Source: Leptofilum sp965223285
Lineage (GTDB): Bacteria > Chloroflexota > Anaerolineae > Promineifilales > Promineifilaceae
Reading direction: 5' to 3'
Assembly: GCF_965223285.1 (NCBI RefSeq)
Contig: NZ_OZ244997.1
Location: forward strand, 4,898,001-4,962,000
DNA: 64,000 nt
A program made the translations under genes and the position numbers. This document shows positions 50,158 to 58,308 of this stretch, one piece after another. How positions within the stretch are numbered: position 1 is the stretch's first letter; the number at the start of each line of letters is the position of its first letter. Below the pieces are notes generated by a model, which saw only the letters and a list, made by a program, of their open reading frames with translations, ran no database searches and had not been told where the DNA came from.

Positions 50158-50988
50158 TTAGCCTGGACTCACGTTCTCTAACGCCTGCAGTTGATGGTGC
50201 ATCATTTGTTCGAGCTTACTCTGATACGTCAGTTCATGTGCCGCCGCCAGGCTTGGGGCTACATCTTGGTAGAAGCGAAAAAGCACAAGAGCGGCCTGGA
50301 GCATCGTCTTGTACTCCATTGCGCAAAATGTGGTGTGTAAAGGCAATAAGGCTTCGAGGGGCAGAGTCTGCTCGATTTTGAAATAAGGTTCTCCTCCCCC
50401 AGCATAGGCGTCCGAAAAATCGTGTTTCAAACGTGCCAAAACAACGCAAATCTGACGCATTGCCTCTATTTGCCCATAAGCAAACCAGAGGTGCCTACGC
50501 CCCATTGCCTTAATGAAGTGAGACATTTCATGCCAGAACCAATCAATCTGTTGACGTAATACCACATTTTGTTTGGCTTGGTCTACGATACGTGTTGGGA
50601 ATTCTCTTTCACTCAGGAAATTTTCCTTGTCCAGTAGAACAAGGTATGGGTCGGCATAGATGTTATTGAATTTGTTCTGGCCGCTAAACCAAATATCGAC
50701 CTCTGCCCCATTGGCAAAGATGATACATGAGACGTGACCAAAACGTTCTATAAATAAGGGTTCACCCAGTAAGCGGATAAAGTTGTCGTGCTCAGCCAGG
50801 AACTTTTCGTAGGCCCCATCTGTCGTGATAAGGAAGAGATCAAGGTCAGAGAATTTGTCACCCTTGCCTGTGGCATGGGAACCACCCAACAATGCAGCCA
50901 AAATACGTTCATCCGACTTACAAACTGCCAAAAACCGGTCTATGATTTCCCGATAATTATCTGGAAGTTGCACATCATCTAAATTCAT
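50158..50988 (-). CDS. Nucleotidyltransferase-fold protein (aminoglycoside adenylyltransferase-like)
   Basis: The N-terminal half has the polymerase-beta-type site: GGSHATGKGDKFSDLDLFLI (GGS followed by DxD) and the third aspartate in EVDIWF. The C-terminal half is helical. It resembles streptomycin adenylyltransferases and HI0074-type transferases but is not close enough to assign resistance. The gene is A+T-rich and has no ACGGCCGT. AAGGA is placed 9 bases before the ATG. It is convergent with the RlmI-like gene. It was probably acquired. Confidence 0.75.
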   Translation of the reverse strand: MNLDDVQLPDNYREIIDRFLAVCKSDERILAALLGGSHATGKGDKFSDLDLFLITTDGAYEKFLAEHDNFIRLLGEPLFIERFGHVSCIIFANGAEVDIWFSGQNKFNNIYADPYLVLLDKENFLSEREFPTRIVDQAKQNVVLRQQIDWFWHEMSHFIKAMGRRHLWFAYGQIEAMRQICVVLARLKHDFSDAYAGGGEPYFKIEQTLPLEALLPLHTTFCAMEYKTMLQAALVLFRFYQDVAPSLAAAHELTYQSKLEQMMHHQLQALENVSPG

Positions 50989-51106
50989 AGTGACAAATTC
51001 CTTGCTTTTGACGCGCTTGGTGTGCTGGAACCTTCCCCAAGGCTCCTCGATAAAAAGTGCGCAACAGTGTGACGCTCACATAAAGGCAATCAATCTGACG
51101 CGCGCA

Positions 51107-51892
51107 CTATTCACCGCAAACGGCCGTTACTTTCAGCACCCGTGTGCCGTGCGTCGCGGTAAAATCAAGGTAGCCAACCGTCGTGCCCGGGCCAAGAATC
51201 GAATACATCTGCACCTGATCCAGGCCAATGTGCGAGATGCTATCTTCCCAGGTTTCAATGGCGCGGGCAACGCTGTGGATTTCTACCAGCCACAGAAAAT
51301 TGAGCGCGTTCAAATTAATATCCTGCCCATTCGACAAAATAAGGTGAATATCCCCGTTTTCTTCATACGCCGAGGAGACCTGGAGCAAATTTTGGCCCAT
51401 TGTCCAATTGGCTAAATCCATTTGCGGGCAACTGTCGCAGCCGAACGGATCGGTGGTGTATTGGCCGGGGGTGAGCAGTGGGCAGCCGTTGTAGTTACCG
51501 CCAATAAGTGCCAATGGGTTGCCCGGCAAGCTGCTTGTGGGTGATGGCAACGGTGTGGAGGTAAAAAGTATGGGAGTTGCTGTTGGGGGCACGGCCGTAT
51601 GGGTCATGGTCGGCGTTGGCGTTTCAGTGGGTGTGGCGGTGGCAGTTGGCGTCGAGGTGCTGGTAGCGGTGTTAGTGGGCGTCGCGGTGGACGTGTTTGT
51701 CGGCGACGGCGTGGCAGTTGCCGTTGCCGTGTTGGTGGGGGAGGCCATTTCTGTGGGAACGGCCGTTGTAGCTATTGGCGTGTTGCTAGGTGCAATTTCA
51801 GCAACTGATTCGGGTTGAGAAACGGCCGTGCTACAGGCAGCCAAACAGATTATCAGAACACAGAAAATTACTATTTGCTTAAACCACATCAT
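51107..51892 (-). CDS. Lipoprotein with Thr-Pro linker
   Basis: The start MMWFKQIVIF follows AGAGGA. Residues 1-20 are a type II signal peptide with lipobox LAAC, so the mature cysteine is lipidated and the protein is held on the outer membrane face. About 110 residues of Thr/Pro/Ala repeats follow, then a ~115-residue C-terminal domain with two Cys pairs (GCPLL...FGCDSCPQM; final VCG) and strands ending RVLKVTAVCGE. I do not recognise this domain. The gene is alone between the nucleotidyltransferase and an SPFH pair. Confidence 0.8.
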   Translation of the reverse strand: MMWFKQIVIFCVLIICLAACSTAVSQPESVAEIAPSNTPIATTAVPTEMASPTNTATATATPSPTNTSTATPTNTATSTSTPTATATPTETPTPTMTHTAVPPTATPILFTSTPLPSPTSSLPGNPLALIGGNYNGCPLLTPGQYTTDPFGCDSCPQMDLANWTMGQNLLQVSSAYEENGDIHLILSNGQDINLNALNFLWLVEIHSVARAIETWEDSISHIGLDQVQMYSILGPGTTVGYLDFTATHGTRVLKVTAVCGE

Positions 51893-51976
51893 TCTCGTCC
51901 TCTTCCGCAATGTAGTCACTTGAATGAATCTTGAGTTCCATAATCACTAGCGACACATAATCACCTGCTCACCTTG

Positions 51977-52894
51977 TCATCCATCCGTGTCGTACAAAGC
52001 CGTCTCTGCCCCCATCATCTGCCGCATGAGGTCGTTGCCTTTGGGCATCAGCGTAATGCGCGTACCGTCTTTGAGCATATTTTCGGTTTCCAGAATTTCA
52101 AACATTGCCTGCGCCACTTCGGGGTCTGAATTGATCTCGCTCAGGGCTTCGCCCACAATTTGCGGCCGCATCGCCTGTGCCTTGGCAAACTCAATGGCCG
52201 CCCGCCGTTCGGCCGAATTGGTAATGATGCTCACCCGGTTGGTGCCATCCTGCCGAATGGCTGACGTGACCTGACGCAGCCGATTGACCACCTTCTCCTC
52301 AATTTGCTGAATCATCGCCCGATCCCGGAAATGCACCTTGCGAATGTAAACCGAACCGAGCCGGTAGCCCCACTCCTCTGATTTGGGCGACACCTCGGCA
52401 CGGACGGCGCGGCTCATGGTGTGGCGCGTTTCCAACATGCCGTCCAGCGGCATGTTGCTCAGGGTGCGTACCGTAGCGTTGCTCACGTTTGCCGCCAGCG
52501 AGCCAGCCGGGTCGCTGTTTTTGAACAGATACGCCACCGGATCGCTAATCTTCATCTCGTACCAGACGCCAATGCCCATTGGCGCACCCTCTTCCGAGTT
52601 GACCGGGAGGCTGCGTAGATATCGTTGATCCAGGCGCATGTCTAAAACGTGCCGCTTGCCCAGCGTATTGACCAGCAAGGCACTCGGCCCCATTTTGAGC
52701 CACAAAAAGTAAAGCCCTGGCTCTTCCAGCACGCCCACCACGTTGCCAAACAGTGTATACACATGCGCCGTGCCTTCTTTCACGATGGCATACACGCCAA
52801 ACAGCCGCAAGAAGAAGCGAAAGATCGGTTCACCAATCAAAAAGAAAAGAAAAAAGCCAAAAGCGGTAGGCAAAATCAAGAGCAAATCATTCAT
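51977..52894 (-). CDS. SPFH/Band 7 domain protein (second gene of pair 1)
   Basis: This 305-residue protein has an N-terminal membrane segment (LLLILPTAFGFFLFFLIG), an SPFH domain (about 35-230; YAIVKEGTAHVYTLFGNVVG, GVWYEMKISDP, VRAEVSPKSEEWGYRLGSVYI) and a helical tail. It begins within the stop of the upstream SPFH gene (ATGA overlap). SPFH proteins build large membrane-bound cages that organise microdomains or restrain proteases. The two genes are co-translated and likely form a mixed ring, like HflK-HflC. Confidence 0.88.
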   Translation of the reverse strand: MNDLLLILPTAFGFFLFFLIGEPIFRFFLRLFGVYAIVKEGTAHVYTLFGNVVGVLEEPGLYFLWLKMGPSALLVNTLGKRHVLDMRLDQRYLRSLPVNSEEGAPMGIGVWYEMKISDPVAYLFKNSDPAGSLAANVSNATVRTLSNMPLDGMLETRHTMSRAVRAEVSPKSEEWGYRLGSVYIRKVHFRDRAMIQQIEEKVVNRLRQVTSAIRQDGTNRVSIITNSAERRAAIEFAKAQAMRPQIVGEALSEINSDPEVAQAMFEILETENMLKDGTRITLMPKGNDLMRQMMGAETALYDTDG

Positions 52895-53886
52895 TTTTCC
52901 ACCTCCAAAATCACATTTTCGGCTTTGGTGAAGAGAGAAAGCCGCACATTGCGCAGATACGCTTGCAGGGCATCAGGGCCGTTCTTTTTGATCATGGCCA
53001 ATTGCTCTGCCAGCGATTGAAGTGGCTCCACCTCTGCCTGGGCGCGCAGCGTTTCAATTTCGACAGCCCGCTTGGATTGCACGATAGTTTGGTCTGCTTG
53101 CGCTTTGGCCAGGCTGATGTCTGAGGAGACTTCATTGTGCGCCGTGTTGATGGCTGCCAGGGCAGATTCTACCTCGTGCGGCGGGTCGATGCCGGTGATC
53201 AGGGAAGCATCTAAATCGACGCCATAGCGGGCCGAGGCCGAAGCGCATTCCTGCTCCATGAAGGTGTTGATTTCGTTCAGATTTTTACGCAAATCATTGA
53301 TTGAAACCCCGCCGATAAGCCCAGCATCCAGCTCAACATCATCTTCTTCGATGAGGGTGGAGTTGGGGGATTCAAAGCTGGCGATGCGCTGACGCAGGAT
53401 GGCAATGAAGTAGCCCATCACGTGAACCACGGGGTTTTTGACGCCGAACAGGTAAGCATACAGGTTGCGCTCGCTGGGCTGGTACCGAATTTGCCCGGTT
53501 AGGCCAATGTTGAGCTGGTCTTTGGTCACGGCATCGAGGATGGTGCCGTTGTGGTTGGCGGTGGGGGTTTCTAAATCGAGCGCCATGTTGATGGTTTCGG
53601 TGGCGACGGAGATTTTGTGGACTTTTTCCCAGGGCCAGCGAAAGTAGGGGCCGCCGGGCTTGATCACCTCTACCAGCGGATAGATATATCGTTCTTTATC
53701 TTTTTCGTTGAGTACTTCGGCGATGGGATCGTCGAGGGTTGTGCCTTTGCCCAAGCGGACGGCACGGCCGAATCGGGTTTTCACGGCGCGTTCGTTTTGG
53801 TCTACCGTGTAGAAGCCAAAAATGACGTAGCGCAGGAAAAACCAGCCGAGGAAGCCCAGGATGAAGGCGGGAATTATCACTTCCAT
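52891..53886 (-). CDS. SPFH/Band 7 domain protein (first gene of pair 1)
   Basis: This 331-residue protein has an N-terminal membrane helix (IPAFILGFLGWFFLRYVIFGF), then an SPFH domain (about 27-215: TVDQNERAVKTRFGRAVRLG, PYFRWPWEKVHKI, QLNIGLTGQIRYQ) and a coiled C-terminal helix (AKAQADQTIVQSKRAVEIET). GTTTTGG-type sequence and a CACAGAG repeat lie upstream; a ribosome site AGGAGAG precedes the ATG. It forms a co-translated pair with the gene at 51977. Confidence 0.9.
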   Translation of the reverse strand: MEVIIPAFILGFLGWFFLRYVIFGFYTVDQNERAVKTRFGRAVRLGKGTTLDDPIAEVLNEKDKERYIYPLVEVIKPGGPYFRWPWEKVHKISVATETINMALDLETPTANHNGTILDAVTKDQLNIGLTGQIRYQPSERNLYAYLFGVKNPVVHVMGYFIAILRQRIASFESPNSTLIEEDDVELDAGLIGGVSINDLRKNLNEINTFMEQECASASARYGVDLDASLITGIDPPHEVESALAAINTAHNEVSSDISLAKAQADQTIVQSKRAVEIETLRAQAEVEPLQSLAEQLAMIKKNGPDALQAYLRNVRLSLFTKAENVILEVEK

Positions 53887-53942
53887 CTAATTTCTCTCCT
53901 GTGTTTTGGCCACAGAGGTCACAGAAGATGTTGGTAAAAAAC

Positions 53943-53965
53943 ACAAAAGTTTTCAAAACTTTTGT
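53943..53965 (-). terminator. A+T-rich palindrome downstream of the VanZ-like gene
   Basis: Perfect 11-base arms (53943-53953 and 53955-53965) meet around one base. On the minus strand they are followed by GTTTTTT. It is a likely terminator of the VanZ-like gene, though an operator for the SPFH pair is also possible. Confidence 0.45.
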
Positions 53966-54079
53966 ATTCTTTGCTCCGATGAACCCGTGGCTGTTTGGGG
54001 AAATAAATGTTCAACCAAAATCGGTAACATCATAATGGATTTTAGGGCTTGTGGGAAGCAGCATGGCGTGAATGGTTTG

Positions 54080-54646
54080 TTATTGATTTCTGCGTGCCGC
54101 TACCCAGTGCCGGACGGTGATGAGCAACCAGCGGGCGCCGATTATCATGACGGCCGCAACCGTGTTAAAAAAAATATCCCGAATGTCAAAAACGCGGTTG
54201 GGCAGGATGGCCTGAATGGTCTCATCTAGAAATCCGAGGCAAAAGGAGATGATGAGTGCCAGGAGGGCGGGGTTGGGGTGGAGACGGCCGTTTCCCTTCC
54301 GTTCAAGCAAGGCCTCATGAACCAACGCCGCCACCAAACCATACTCAAACAGGTGGGTGCGTTCTTCCAATGTGCCGATTCTAAGCCACGCGGTCACATA
54401 AATGATGAGAACGCCCATCCCTACGGCAACCTCAGCACGACCCGGACGGCTTCTAATGAAGAGAATGGCAACCACCACCATCGCCACAAACAGCGCAAAG
54501 AACATATTGTCTCTGAGGCGGCTTTGCTCGCGCAGCGCAGCGGCAATGGCCGGCGCACGCCCCAGCGTGGCGTAGATGCCTGCTAGGACGATACCCAGGG
54601 CAAACCAGAGTCGGCGTTCTCTTACAGAGCTAAAGATAGTGTTCAT
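54080..54646 (-). CDS. VanZ-like membrane protein
   Basis: This protein of about 188 residues has five hydrophobic segments. It carries the VanZ-like pattern ERTHLFEYGLVAALVHEAL and, later, GFLDETIQAILPNRVFDIRDIFFNT, with the conserved E-x-x-Q and R-x-x-D-x-x-x-N spacing. VanZ relatives are linked to teicoplanin and lipopeptide resistance or envelope remodelling; no resistance genes are nearby. The start is uncertain, with no ribosome site before either ATG. Confidence 0.82.
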   Translation of the reverse strand: MNTIFSSVRERRLWFALGIVLAGIYATLGRAPAIAAALREQSRLRDNMFFALFVAMVVVAILFIRSRPGRAEVAVGMGVLIIYVTAWLRIGTLEERTHLFEYGLVAALVHEALLERKGNGRLHPNPALLALIISFCLGFLDETIQAILPNRVFDIRDIFFNTVAAVMIIGARWLLITVRHWVAARRNQ

Positions 54647-54747
54647 AATGAAGGGTCGCACCCCAGCATGCCCCCAGAGTAGGCAGCCATGGAGGTCTGT
54701 ATCTACGCCACGAAATTCTAACGAGTGAAGAATCTGCGGCTACATTT

Positions 54748-55815
54748 TTATAATTGTGGCGGCGTGTAAATAAGATCGGGCGTGAGTTCGGCAATGGTGG
54801 TGCAGCCGCATTGGGCCATCACGTTGCGTAGTTCATCGTGGAGGATTTGCAGGATGTGCTGCACACCTGCTTCGCCGCCGACGGCCAATCCCCAGAGGGG
54901 AGCGCGGCCCAGGGCGACGCCATTGGCACCCAGGGCTAGTGCTTTTAGTGCGTCCGTGCCGCGCCGGATGCCGCCGTCGAGGATGAGTTCAGTTTGGTGG
55001 CCGACGGCTTGGGCAATGGCTGGCAGAGCTTCGATGGGAGTAACGGCCGTATCCAACTGCCGTCCACCATGATTAGACACAATTACCCCGGCTACGCCCG
55101 CGTCTGCGGCGCGTTGAGCATCGTCGGCACGCAAAATGCCCTTCACCCAAATGGGCAACTTGGTAAACGAGCGCAGCCAGGTGATGTCGCCCCAGGTGAG
55201 GCCGGGATCGAAATTTTCTTCCACCAGATGCAGCAAGGTACTGTTGTCGCGGCTGACGCCAGGACGGGCGAGGTTGGGCAGGGGCAGGTCGGCTGGAATG
55301 CTGAAGTTGATCCGCTTGAGGTTCTCACGTAGCCCCTGCACCGGCACATCCACCGTGACAACTAGCGCGGTGCAGCCTGCGGCTTCGGAACGCTGCACAA
55401 TCTCTTTGCTCCAGGCACGATCCCGAAAGATGTAAAGCTGAAACCAGACGGGGTGGCCAACGGCCGTTACTTCGTCCACGCTCACCGAGGATAAGGTGCT
55501 AAGAATTTGCGGCATCCCAAACGCAGCAGCGGCGCGGGCGGTCGCCAATTCGCCGTCAGGATGGCCCAGCTTGTGCATGGCAGCCGGGGCAATGAGGAAG
55601 GGAGACGGCCGTTTCTCACCCCCAATCACAGTTTCTAATGAAATCTGGCTCACATCCCGAAAGATGCGTGGCAGTAGCTTGATGCGATCAAACGCCGCCC
55701 GATTCTCATGCAGCGTCAAATTGTCCGCCACGCCGCCGGCAAAATAAGCATAATACGGAGCCGCCATTTTTTCTGCGGCCGCTTGTTCGTAGTCGTAAAT
55801 GTTAAGTAGACTCAT
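54748..55815 (-). CDS. FMN-dependent alpha-hydroxy acid oxidase/dehydrogenase
   Basis: This 355-residue protein has the alpha-hydroxy acid dehydrogenase barrel: PYYAYFAGGVADNLTLHEN, FLIAPAAMHKLGHPDGE, WFQLYIFRD, VTVDVPVQGLRE, the conserved lysine in WVKGIL and the catalytic base in VSNHGGRQLD, then ILDGGIRRGTDALKALALGA. Members oxidise lactate, glycolate or mandelate. Sequence alone does not decide the substrate. It lies alone between the VanZ-like gene and the M23 chimera. Confidence 0.92.
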   Translation of the reverse strand: MSLLNIYDYEQAAAEKMAAPYYAYFAGGVADNLTLHENRAAFDRIKLLPRIFRDVSQISLETVIGGEKRPSPFLIAPAAMHKLGHPDGELATARAAAAFGMPQILSTLSSVSVDEVTAVGHPVWFQLYIFRDRAWSKEIVQRSEAAGCTALVVTVDVPVQGLRENLKRINFSIPADLPLPNLARPGVSRDNSTLLHLVEENFDPGLTWGDITWLRSFTKLPIWVKGILRADDAQRAADAGVAGVIVSNHGGRQLDTAVTPIEALPAIAQAVGHQTELILDGGIRRGTDALKALALGANGVALGRAPLWGLAVGGEAGVQHILQILHDELRNVMAQCGCTTIAELTPDLIYTPPQL

Positions 55816-55837
55816 TTGGTTTCACTTTGGGGGTTAT

Positions 55838-55924
55838 TTTGACGCAAAGAACGCAAAGATTGTGAAGGCGCAAAGATTTTCTTTTCCCTTAAATCCTTTT
55901 GCCCCTTCGCGCCTTTGCGTCAAA
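55838..55924. repeat. CGCAAAG-type inverted repeat
   Basis: Perfect 12-base outer arms (55838-55849 and 55913-55924) with additional GCAAAG units inside. It lies between the M23 chimera and the FMN oxidase. It is of the same type as the hairpin at 38449. Confidence 0.75.
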
Positions 55925-55930
55925 TAATTG

Positions 55931-58111
55931 CTATTTAAGGTTCTTGATCGCACTCAAAATGGAAGGCTTGTTGTGCAGTTCCCACTCGTCGGCGGTGAAG
56001 CGGTAGTAGATGACGCCATTGATGGGCATGAGCGCGGTCTCGTTGTAGGCGCGGAAGTGGGCGGCGGCGCGGCGCACCCATTCTGCCCCTTTATTTTCTT
56101 GCCAGCCTAGCGTGCGGCCGTCGTTGTGCCGCTGTGGGTTCACCTCCGTAGCAATGACGGGCAGCGTCCAGAACCGCTCTGGCACAACGGCCAATAGCGG
56201 CTGGTACGATTTTAGATGCAAATATTGCCAGCGGAGCGGATCGTTACTGAATTTGGCGTCGCTGTCTACGTTGTTGGGATTGCTGTCTTGCGTTTTGGGA
56301 TGCACGGTGATGAAATCGGTGCCTGTCAGGTTGTTGAGGACGCGCTGCCAATAGTCGCGGCTGTCGCTGCCGGGGCCAAAGTAGGGATCGATGGCCTGCA
56401 CGCCCAGGCGCACCCCGGCCGGCTTGCGCTGCCAGACGTCGTTGTAGGCGCGGGCGTACACCTCTGGCGTGATTTTCTGGCCGTTGACGCCGCCGGGGAA
56501 CTCTTGGGGATTGTTAGTCTCGTTGCCAAAGATGAAGCCCCAGACGCCTTTGCTGCGCCGCATGGTCTCTACGCAGGCGTCTAGATACCGTTGAAAATCG
56601 GGCGAATCGGGCGCGGGCTGGTTGCCTTGCGGGTGGAAGCCGTAGTTGAGCCGGATGAGCATTTTGATGCCCGCTCGTTCATATTGCGTCATGTCCTGCG
56701 GAGCCGGGTTGGTGCCTAGCCCGATGGCGTGTAGCGACCAGCCCTGCATGCCGTTGCGTTTCATCCAGTCGGCCCCATCCAAATTGTGCATACCGAAGGA
56801 AACGGCCGTGTCCACCCGCTTGATCGCCTCTTTAGGCACGGCCACCGGGTAATAATCCTGGTTGCGGTTGCCCAACAGCCGCATGACGGTGCCGTGATTG
56901 ACGCGTCCCAATTTTTCCTGGAAGGAACCGGGCGCGGCCCGCAAATTGATGAAGTTGGTTTGCACGCGAGCCACCATCCCCTTCTTTTGGATACTGCTGG
57001 CAAAGGCCCAGCCAGAAACCAATTCGCCGGTGGGCGATGGCCAGCCATCCTGCAAATGAATGAGGAACGGTTCTGGGTCGATCAGGTCGTGGGGCTGGGG
57101 CGTTTCTTTGCGCTGGGAGGCACCGTCCAGGTAGAGGCTGAGATGCAGGTGGCTACCCAGATGTGGCTCAGTGGCAGTGGGTTTGGGCCAGACGTTGCCG
57201 GTGCTGTCGGCGATGCCGATGAGCTGCCCGCCGTGCACAAAATTGCCCGCCTTGAGGTCTGTGCTTTTCAGATGGGCATAGGTGGTGCGGTAGCCGTCGG
57301 TGTGGCGTAGGTAAACGGCCGTACCATAATTATGCCCCTCGCTCACATCGCGCACCTTAATCACCGTTCCGTCGGCGACGGCAAAAATTTTGGAGCCAAA
57401 TGGAGCCACAATATCAACACCATCATGGCCAATGAGGGGAGGGTCGTAATTTTGTGGATTTTGCAGAAACTTTTGGCCGATGGTTTTGTGTTCAGTTGGC
57501 CAATGAGTAAAGATGAAGCTGCCGCCGCTGATCGCTTCTGGCGTCACAAACCGCTGCGACTCAAAGCGAATGCCCCGCTGGCGCAGCCAGGCAAAAATAT
57601 CGCCGCTCCACCGCTCGCCAGACCAAACCACCACTTTGCTGCTGTCGTCCCCGGCAAACATGAGCGCGTGGGCCACGTCTGCGCTGTAGGTGAAGGCAGA
57701 GCGGGTGGGATGCAATTCGGCCGTGACCTGCTTCAGTTCTGGCAAAGTGGTGTCTTGGGGCAGCAGGTGAATGGTGTGCTGAATGCGAAGGGGTAGGGTG
57801 CGCGGACCGGGCTGGCTCACGTGCCCCGCCACGCTGCTGCCGTCAAAATTGCGCGCCTCGGTGCCAATGCCCCGCCGGTGCAGCCAGTTAAAAATCGCCC
57901 CATCCGCCCCCCACCGTTCTCCGGCCCAGCACACAACGACGCTGTTGTTATTGCCCGCGTGCGCCACGGCTTGGGCAGCGTCGGCACTGTAGGTGAAGGC
58001 GGAGCGGGTAGGGTGCAGCAAGGCGACCACCTGGTCCAGTTCGGCCGAGGAGGTGTTTTGCGGCAGCAAGTGGATGGTGTGCTGAATGCGGGAAGGCTGG
58101 GTAACGGGCAT
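55931..58111 (-). CDS. Chimeric M23 peptidase with tandem N-terminal repeats, SH3b and a glycosidase-like barrel
   Basis: The start is the ATG at 58111 after GGAG (726 residues). Two ~95-residue repeats open the protein, each with RIQHTIHLLPQ, HPTRSAFTYSAD and GERW...IFxWL-RGI; I do not know this domain. An M23 metallopeptidase follows (HDGVDIVAPFGSKIFAVADG, TTYAHL, HLGSHLHLSLYL), then an SH3b domain (FINLRAAPG, VNHGTVMRLLG). The last ~270 residues look like a TIM-barrel glycoside-hydrolase domain (GFIFGNETNNP, VIATEVNP near the end). It suggests wall cleavage, yet no signal peptide is visible. Confidence 0.8.
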   Translation of the reverse strand: MPVTQPSRIQHTIHLLPQNTSSAELDQVVALLHPTRSAFTYSADAAQAVAHAGNNNSVVVCWAGERWGADGAIFNWLHRRGIGTEARNFDGSSVAGHVSQPGPRTLPLRIQHTIHLLPQDTTLPELKQVTAELHPTRSAFTYSADVAHALMFAGDDSSKVVVWSGERWSGDIFAWLRQRGIRFESQRFVTPEAISGGSFIFTHWPTEHKTIGQKFLQNPQNYDPPLIGHDGVDIVAPFGSKIFAVADGTVIKVRDVSEGHNYGTAVYLRHTDGYRTTYAHLKSTDLKAGNFVHGGQLIGIADSTGNVWPKPTATEPHLGSHLHLSLYLDGASQRKETPQPHDLIDPEPFLIHLQDGWPSPTGELVSGWAFASSIQKKGMVARVQTNFINLRAAPGSFQEKLGRVNHGTVMRLLGNRNQDYYPVAVPKEAIKRVDTAVSFGMHNLDGADWMKRNGMQGWSLHAIGLGTNPAPQDMTQYERAGIKMLIRLNYGFHPQGNQPAPDSPDFQRYLDACVETMRRSKGVWGFIFGNETNNPQEFPGGVNGQKITPEVYARAYNDVWQRKPAGVRLGVQAIDPYFGPGSDSRDYWQRVLNNLTGTDFITVHPKTQDSNPNNVDSDAKFSNDPLRWQYLHLKSYQPLLAVVPERFWTLPVIATEVNPQRHNDGRTLGWQENKGAEWVRRAAAHFRAYNETALMPINGVIYYRFTADEWELHNKPSILSAIKNLK

Positions 58112-58216
58112 GGGCTTCTCCAAAATAATTCAGTTGGTATACAAGTTGAGGAATACGAGGAATATGATAGCAGAAACGGCCGTATCCCCAAATCATAGAA
58201 ATCAAATTAGTAACCA

Positions 58217-58279
58217 GGGCGAGGCGGTGGCGTTGATGTTTGCTGCAAAAAACAAACTGGTCTCGCCACCGCCTCGCCC
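58217..58279. repeat. GGGCGAGGC-type hairpin, copy E
   Basis: Perfect 16-base arms (58217-58232 and 58264-58279), identical in arm sequence to 33463-33526, end GCCCCTAC. It lies immediately upstream of the DPP-IV-like gene promoter. Confidence 0.85.
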
Positions 58280-58296
58280 CTACCCTGCGAACTGCT

Positions 58297-58302
58297 TATA
58301 AT
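58297..58302 (+). promoter_or_regulatory. TATAAT six bases before the S9 peptidase start (leaderless?)
   Basis: A perfect TATAAT is followed by CTGCCG and the ATG at 58309, with no ribosome site. No -35 box is seen; the GGGCGAGGC hairpin occupies that position. Confidence 0.55.
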
Positions 58303-58308
58303 CTGCCG

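Noticed and set aside
54080..54646. Glycopeptide resistance locus based on the VanZ-like gene
   Set aside because: No vanHAX, vanRS or ligase genes are nearby; VanZ-like proteins are common without resistance.
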